Positions 59,402 through 64,000 of a stretch of DNA of 64,000 bases are shown here, piece after piece (within the stretch, counting starts at the first letter, position 1; every line of letters starts with the position of its first letter). The translations under genes were made by a program, and so were the position numbers. The stretch is taken from assembly GCF_000374445.1 (NCBI RefSeq), contig NZ_KB894406.1:62001-126000 (forward strand). Reading direction: 5' to 3'. Origin of the DNA: Actinokineospora enzanensis DSM 44649. Lineage in GTDB: Bacteria; Actinomycetota; Actinomycetes; Mycobacteriales; Pseudonocardiaceae. The notes beneath the pieces are model-generated. The model ran no database searches, was not told the DNA's origin, and saw only the letters and a program-made list of their open reading frames with translations.

Positions 59402-59877
59402 ATGGCACTCGCTATCGTGCGCAACCCAGCGGATTTGATCGCGCGAGGTCTCCACGATCGTGTGGTGGCGCAACTGATCCGCGAGCACGCCGGGATGACC
59501 GGAGACGAAGCAGTTCGTATCGTGGACGCCACCATCGCGTTCTTGACCATCTGTGCCGAGAACCCCGACCAGCAGTTTCGTCCGAGCAAGCGCGTGGACC
59601 TGGGGTGGCATATGTTCATCCTCAACACCCGCGACTACGCTGCGTTTTGCACGCGGGTGCCGGGTTTCTCCACCACGTGCCCGACGAGTTCGTCCGCCCG
59701 AAGACCACGCGGACCGACATGCGTGTGGCGTTGGCGCCTACGGTGGAGGCGCTGGTCGCTGCCGGGTTCGAGGTGGACGTGGAGTTGTGGGCGACGGGTA
59801 CGGGTGACTGTTCGCAGTGCCATGCCGGGTGCACTGATTGCGGCCAGGGTGGGGGCGACGGCGGTCTCTGTCGGTAG
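59402..59877 (+). pseudogene. Glycine-rich-domain protein gene with one frameshift
   Basis: The first frame reads NPADLIARGLHDRVVAQLIR, FLTICAENPDQQFRPSK and VDLGWHMFILNTRDYAAFCT. Near 59659 the family pattern continues in another frame as GFLHHVPDEFVRPKTTRTDM and then VEALVAAGFEVDVELWA, ending CSQCHAGCTDCGQGG. Restoring one G at GGTG-CC (about 59659) joins them as RVAGFLHHVP. This is the pattern of actinobacterial glycine-rich domain proteins with a C-terminal four-cysteine motif. It is either a one-base mutation or a sequencing error. GGGAGAGCT precedes the ATG. Confidence 0.7.
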
Positions 59878-59891
59878 AGCGAGGGATGTGG

Positions 59892-60752
59892 ATGACGACC
59901 CGTCGTGAGTGGGGTGAGCTGCCTGAGCAGGTGAGGGGTGCGGTGGAAAGTCGCACCGGTCCCGTCGTCAAGGCGGAGTCCGCGAGCTCTGGTCGCAACT
60001 CGGAGTTTGCCGCCACGTTGTGGACTTCGCAGGCGGTGGTCTTCTGCAAGGGAATCACGACGGCGTCGTCGTTGTCCGTCATGCATCACAATGAGATCAG
60101 CATAAGCCCATTCCTTCCCAGGGAACTCGCGCCGCGCTTGTTGTGGCATGTCGAAGAAGAGGGGTGGCTGCTGCTCGGTTTCGAGCACGTGACCGGGCGG
60201 CATGCCGATCTGTCCCCAGGGTCGAGTGATATCCCGCTGGTGACCGATGCGGTGAATGTCATCGCCCGTACACCTGTGTCGACGAATCGGCGTGCGATGG
60301 CCGTGCAGTGGGCGAGAGTGCTCAAGGCCGAGATCCATGCCGATCCACCTGACCAGGCATCTCCGTGGTCCGTCGAAAACGTGGGTGAGCTCACTGCTTG
60401 GGCCGGACGGGCACCGGAGCACATGGATGGCTCGGCGCTCATTCATACCGATCTGAACCCGGCCAACTTCCTCATCTCGGATACGGCGCAGGTGGTCGAT
60501 TGGGCGTGGTGGCGAACCGGTGCCGCGTGGATAGATCCGGCCTTCGTGCTCATCCGGCTCATCGCCGCAGGACACTCGCCTGCCCAGGCGGAACAATGGG
60601 CCAACCGGATTTCGGGCTTTCGGGACGCCGATTCTGATGCGCTGACTGCCTTCGCGGCGTCCGTGCTGCGGCTGTGGGAACGCAGGTTTGCCGCTACTGA
60701 GGCCACGGCGGCCGCTCGCGTGTGGGCGCGGTATCGGCTCGGGGAGTCGTAG
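59892..60752 (+). CDS. Aminoglycoside phosphotransferase-family kinase-like protein
   Basis: This 286-residue protein has the catalytic motif LIHTDLNPANFLI (His185, Asp187, Asn192) and the metal-binding Asp203 in VVDWAWW. The N-terminal lobe is short and lacks a clear glycine loop; VVFCKGI holds a candidate ATP-binding lysine. The start at 59892 was chosen for GAGGG at proper spacing; ATG 59886 is too close to it. The 3' end is the source of the 88-bp duplicated fragment at 57767. The substrate is unknown. Confidence 0.78.
   Translation: MTTRREWGELPEQVRGAVESRTGPVVKAESASSGRNSEFAATLWTSQAVVFCKGITTASSLSVMHHNEISISPFLPRELAPRLLWHVEEEGWLLLGFEHVTGRHADLSPGSSDIPLVTDAVNVIARTPVSTNRRAMAVQWARVLKAEIHADPPDQASPWSVENVGELTAWAGRAPEHMDGSALIHTDLNPANFLISDTAQVVDWAWWRTGAAWIDPAFVLIRLIAAGHSPAQAEQWANRISGFRDADSDALTAFAASVLRLWERRFAATEATAAARVWARYRLGES
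60647..60734 (+). repeat. 88-bp direct repeat, copy 2 (inside the phosphotransferase gene)
   Basis: It matches 57767-57854 at 86 of 88 positions and lies within the coding sequence near the C-terminus. The two copies flank 2.8 kb containing the MITE copy, HTH regulator and glycine-rich-domain gene. Confidence 0.88.
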
Positions 60753-60772
60753 GCTGGGCTTTGGCGGAAATG

Positions 60773-60808
60773 CACAAGCGCCTGGCCGGGAAGGCTCAGG
60801 CGCTTGTG
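60773..60808. terminator. Hairpin terminator
   Basis: CACAAGCGCCTG and CAGGCGCTTGTG form a 12-bp perfect stem (with further partial pairing inside). It lies between the convergent phosphotransferase and GNAT genes. Confidence 0.78.
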
Positions 60809-60818
60809 TGGGTGAAGG

Positions 60819-61664
60819 TCAGGCGAAGCGGTACTCCGTCAGGTCCTGGACGTGGTGGTAGCCGACCTTCTCCACCACCGCCTGCATCTGCGCGTACTCC
60901 AGGTAGTGGATGCACGTGCACGCGTCCGCCCCGTCTTCCAGCGCGCGTGCCGTCGTCTCGCCCAGGAGAGCTGCCGCGTAGCCGCCGGAGCGGTGGTCGG
61001 GGTGGACGAAGACGCCGGAGGGGCGGACGACGCCGCCGATGGGGCGGGCTCGGCCTGCGGCGCCGACGATGGTGTCCTTGTCTTCCCAGAGGATGAGGCG
61101 GGTGCCTTCGACCTGGTCGGCGACCATGTGGTGCATGTAGCGGAGGATGTCGTCGGGGGACATGCCGGAGTCGCGCATGGTGGTGGAGAACCAGGTGGCG
61201 ACCTGGTCCACCTCGTCCGCCCGGCCAAGGCGGGGGGAGCCGGGGATCTGCGGGATGCGGTTGGCGTTGGTGCACACCATCAGCCACTGGTCGCGTTCCC
61301 GCTTCGCCGTCCTACCCGTCACCTCCGCCCAGCGTCCGGCGAAGGCCGTGGCCGCCTCGGTCGGGCCGTTGACGCCCGGGAGCCAGGTTTCCTGCTTGGC
61401 CAGCTCCTCCGCGAGCGCGAGCGCGGCCGGGGTGGGCATGTCGGTGATGGTGGGGCGGTAGGGGGCGTGCACCCAGGCCGCGCCGACGACCTCGTCCGTG
61501 CTGTCGACCACCCAGCGCGGGTGGGCGGGGGAGTCGCCGGGGAGGGCGCCGGAGGGGTCGTAGGTGTGGTAGAGCAGGACGTTGTTCTCCACCGGTTTGC
61601 GCAGCAGCCACGGGCCGACTTCCGCCCGGAACCGGTCGATGTCCGTGGTCGAGCGCACCCGCAT
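60819..61664 (-). CDS. GNAT-family N-acetyltransferase
   Basis: This 281-residue protein carries a C-terminal GNAT domain: LILWEDKDTIVGAAGRAR, then GVVRPSGVFVHPDHRSGGYA with the acetyl-CoA loop (RSGGYAAAL), then CIHYLEYAQMQAVVEKVGYH. The N-terminal half has VVDSTDEVVGAAWVHAPYRP, possibly a second, degenerate acetyltransferase fold. GGGAGGAAAC precedes the ATG. It diverges from the type I PKS gene, 193 bases away. Substrate unknown; self-resistance or tailoring are both possible. Confidence 0.8.
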   Translation of the reverse strand: MRVRSTTDIDRFRAEVGPWLLRKPVENNVLLYHTYDPSGALPGDSPAHPRWVVDSTDEVVGAAWVHAPYRPTITDMPTPAALALAEELAKQETWLPGVNGPTEAATAFAGRWAEVTGRTAKRERDQWLMVCTNANRIPQIPGSPRLGRADEVDQVATWFSTTMRDSGMSPDDILRYMHHMVADQVEGTRLILWEDKDTIVGAAGRARPIGGVVRPSGVFVHPDHRSGGYAAALLGETTARALEDGADACTCIHYLEYAQMQAVVEKVGYHHVQDLTEYRFA

Positions 61665-61857
61665 GTTTCCTCCCGGGACCGTCCTCAGTGCTGTCCCGCC
61701 CGACGGTATGGACGCCGCGCCGGGGCCCGCAATGGTTCCCGGACCTGGGCTTTCCCAGGATGTCAGGGGTAGGTTCCCAGCCCGTTCGGGACCGTCGGCC
61801 GATTCGCCGGGGATGGTCGCGGCGCGAGTCTTGGACGGTCGAGAGGGGGTGCGGACC

Positions 61858-64000
61858 GTGGAGCCGATCGCGATCACCGGCATGAGCTGCAGGCTGCCCG
61901 GACCGGTCGACTCCCCGGACGACCTGTGGCGGTTCCTGCTCGCGGGCGGCGACGCGGTCGGGGAGGTGTCTGCGGATCGGTGGACCGACGCCCCGGGTGT
62001 GCCGACGGCGGGCGGGTTCCGGGCGGACGTGCACGGTTTCGACGCGCAGTTCTTCGGTCTGTCGCCGCGTGAGGCCGCGATCATGGACCCGCAGCAGCGG
62101 ATTGTGCTGGAACTGGCTTGGGAAGCCTTGGTGGACGCGGGTATTCGGCCGTCGACAGTGGCCGCTTCGGATGCTGGTGTCTACATCGGAGTCAACAGCG
62201 ACGATCATGGTCGCGAGCTGCTCGCCGATCTGTCCGGCATCGAGGCATACTCCGGTATCGGCTCGTCGCTGTGTGCGATCCCGAACCGGGTGTCGCACGC
62301 CCTGGACCTGCGCGGCCCCAGCATCGCCGTCGACACCGCCTGTTCGGCCTCGCTGGCCGCCATCCACCTCGCCTGCCAGGCGTTACGTGCGGACGAGGTG
62401 CCGTTGGCGGTCGCGGGCGGGGTCATGCTCATGATCGGCCCGGGTCTGACGGCCGTGATGGCGGCTGCGGGTGCGTTGTCGCCCAGTGGCCGCAGCAGGC
62501 CGTTCGCCGCGAGTGCCGACGGGTATGCCCGGGGCGAGGGTGCGGGTCTGTTGGTCCTCAAGCGACTGTCCGATGCGGAACGCGATGGCGATCGGGTGCA
62601 CGCGGTCATCCGGGGCAGCGCGGTCCGGCAGGACGGTCGCACCGACGGCATCATGGCACCCAGCCGTGAAGCGCAGGCCCACCTGCTCCGCGCCGCCCTC
62701 GCCGCCGCCGCGTTGGAGCCCGCCGACATCACCTACGTGGAGGCCCACGGCACCGGTACCCGTGTCGGCGACCCGACCGAGGCCGCGGCGCTGGCCGAGG
62801 TCTACGGGGACTGCCTGATCGGCTCGGTGAAGAGCAACATCGGCCACCTGGAGGCCGCCTCCGGCGTCGCGGGCGTGATCAAGACCGTGCTGGCCCTCCG
62901 GCACGGCGTCATCCCGCCCACGCTGCATTTCGACGCCCCCAACCCGGAGATCCCCCCGGGCCTGCGCGTGGTGGACCGCCGCACCGACTGGCCGGACGGC
63001 CCACGCCGCGCGGGTGTCTCGGGCTACGGCTACGGCGGCACCATCGCCCACCTCGTCCTCGAACAGACCCCCGAGCGCTCCACGAGCCGCGTGTCCGACC
63101 AGCTGGCCACCTGGTCGGACATCTCCGCCATCCCGCTCGTCGCCCCGACTTCACCCGTGGCCCGGCCGATACCGCTTCGCCCGGTTCGTCGAGCGAGTGT
63201 GCGGCCGCCACGGCTCTACCCGCTTTCCGGCGCCTCGCCCGACGCCGTCCTGGCCGAGGCCGAGCGTCTGGCAACCTGGCTGGGCACGTCCGACGCGCCC
63301 CTGGCGGATGTCGCGCACACATTGGCCCACCGCCGGGATCACCTGGCGTGGCGGGCGACCGTGCCCGCGATGGACCGGGACGACCTGATCGCCCGCCTGG
63401 CCTATGTCGAGCCGGTGCGCGCACGGGCGGCGAAGCCGGTGTTCGTGTTCTCCGGCCATGGCTCGCAGTGGGTGGGCATGGGGGCCGGGATGCTGGCCAC
63501 CGAACCTGTCTTCGTCGCGACCCTGGAGCGCCTGGACGCGGTGTTCGCGACCGAGGGAGTCCGCCACCCGGTCGATCTGTTGCAGGGCGGCGACACCCCG
63601 GACGCCCAGATCGCCATCTTCGCCGTCCAGATCGGACTCGCCGCCGTCTGGGCCCGGTACGGGGTCGAGCCTGCCGCGATCATCGGGCACTCGGTGGGGG
63701 AGATCGCGGCGGCCGTCGTCGCGGGCGCGCTGACCGAAGCGGACGGAGCACGCCTGATCTGCCGACGGTCGGCGCTGCTGCGAGAGGTCGCCGGCACCGG
63801 CGCCATGGCCGTCGTCCCACTGTCCTTCGAGGACGCCGCGCTTCCGGGAGTCACTCCGGCGATCGCTGCAGGCCCCAAATCCACTGTGGTCTCGGGAACT
63901 CCCGAAGTCATCGAACGATTGGTTGCCGAGGGCCGCGCGCGTCGGGTCGCCACGGATATCGCGTTCCACAGCCCGCACGTGCACCCGCTCCTCGATCGCC
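61858..64000 (+). CDS. Type I polyketide synthase, KS and AT domains (cut by window edge)
   Basis: The frame is open from GTG 61858 to the right edge (714 codons). The ketosynthase has DTACSAS with Cys162, VEAHGTGT with His297 and SNIGHLEA with His330. The acyltransferase begins near FVFSGHGSQWVGMG, with GHSVGEIAAAV (Ser612) and IAFHSPHVH. GHSVGE and the AFHSP form, with KS-AT order and no loading module, recall bacterial iterative 6-MSAS/orsellinate-type synthases that use malonyl-CoA. Later domains are outside the window. The start was chosen by the family N-terminus EPIAITGMSCRLPG and an upstream GAGAGGGGG; GTG 61849 is also in frame. Confidence 0.88.
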   Translation, partial: MEPIAITGMSCRLPGPVDSPDDLWRFLLAGGDAVGEVSADRWTDAPGVPTAGGFRADVHGFDAQFFGLSPREAAIMDPQQRIVLELAWEALVDAGIRPSTVAASDAGVYIGVNSDDHGRELLADLSGIEAYSGIGSSLCAIPNRVSHALDLRGPSIAVDTACSASLAAIHLACQALRADEVPLAVAGGVMLMIGPGLTAVMAAAGALSPSGRSRPFAASADGYARGEGAGLLVLKRLSDAERDGDRVHAVIRGSAVRQDGRTDGIMAPSREAQAHLLRAALAAAALEPADITYVEAHGTGTRVGDPTEAAALAEVYGDCLIGSVKSNIGHLEAASGVAGVIKTVLALRHGVIPPTLHFDAPNPEIPPGLRVVDRRTDWPDGPRRAGVSGYGYGGTIAHLVLEQTPERSTSRVSDQLATWSDISAIPLVAPTSPVARPIPLRPVRRASVRPPRLYPLSGASPDAVLAEAERLATWLGTSDAPLADVAHTLAHRRDHLAWRATVPAMDRDDLIARLAYVEPVRARAAKPVFVFSGHGSQWVGMGAGMLATEPVFVATLERLDAVFATEGVRHPVDLLQGGDTPDAQIAIFAVQIGLAAVWARYGVEPAAIIGHSVGEIAAAVVAGALTEADGARLICRRSALLREVAGTGAMAVVPLSFEDAALPGVTPAIAAGPKSTVVSGTPEVIERLVAEGRARRVATDIAFHSPHVHPLLDR

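Noticed and set aside
57767-60734. attL/attR of an integrated element
   Set aside because: The 88-bp repeats lie in a gene end as att sites often do, but no integrase, excisionase or mobility gene lies between them.

Overview
The window is a GC-rich actinomycete chromosome segment. The base composition, the strong G/C bias at third codon positions, the many GTG starts, the ATGA and GTGA overlaps between genes, and the gene families (FxsC-like TIR, LLM flavin enzymes, DUF1707, SCO6745, type II PKS) all fit. A Pseudonocardiales-type antibiotic producer is my best guess, but it is an inference.

Region 1 (1-12120) looks like a biological-conflict (defence) island. On the minus strand are a SEFIR-NPCBM protein and a STAND-type NTPase that runs off the left edge. 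Divergent from them is a plus-strand operon: a TIR protein with the catalytic-type Glu, a KGGVGR-type SIMIBI ATPase with a C-terminal TIR-like region, a small winged-helix-like protein, and a 1025-residue protein with two P-loop modules, the second HerA/FtsK-like. A second plus-strand unit encodes a protein with a C-terminal SEFIR domain and a caspase-like peptidase fused to a Ski2-like superfamily 2 helicase. This is the best candidate for an undescribed system.

Region 2 (12121-20600) starts with an orphan NarL-type response regulator, followed by a gap with three exact TTGTCCACA DnaA-type boxes. Next are a minus-strand tailoring operon (MarR, amidohydrolase, SDR, SchA/CurD-like protein, LLM oxidoreductase) and divergent plus-strand genes (SnoaL-like, NmrA-like, quinone-oxidoreductase-like, LLM). 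A 159-bp MITE-like element follows the NmrA-like gene.

Region 3 (20796-29629) is a compact eight-function operon: asparagine synthetase, PrpF-like isomerase, acyl-CoA dehydrogenase, hydantoinase/dihydroorotase-like amidohydrolase, serine acetyltransferase joined in frame to an FAD monooxygenase, a cysteine-synthase homologue and a methyltransferase. It looks like a pathway to an unusual beta-substituted amino acid.

Region 4 (29698-54780) is a type II polyketide cluster. It has KS alpha/beta, ACP, aromatase/cyclase, cupin, TcmI-like cyclase, ABM monooxygenase, DUF1772 protein, a dedicated acetyl-CoA carboxylase (AccDA, AccB, AccC), a 2-oxoacid dehydrogenase E1 alpha/beta pair, an FAD monooxygenase, an exported quinoprotein-like protein, an exported PLP enzyme and a two-component system. 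Together with the SchA/CurD protein of region 2 the set resembles whiE-type and pentangular polyketide clusters.

Region 5 (54789-61664) is a mixed, partly decayed area: alpha/beta hydrolase, NUDIX protein, a broken regulator, a truncated hydratase, an 88-bp duplicated 3' end of a phosphotransferase gene, a second MITE copy, a HTH regulator, a frameshifted glycine-rich-domain gene, the intact phosphotransferase and a GNAT protein. Region 6 (61858-64000) is the start of a type I PKS (KS then AT) resembling iterative 6-MSAS/orsellinate-type synthases; it continues past the right edge. No tRNA, rRNA, CRISPR array, integrase or intact insertion sequence was seen.
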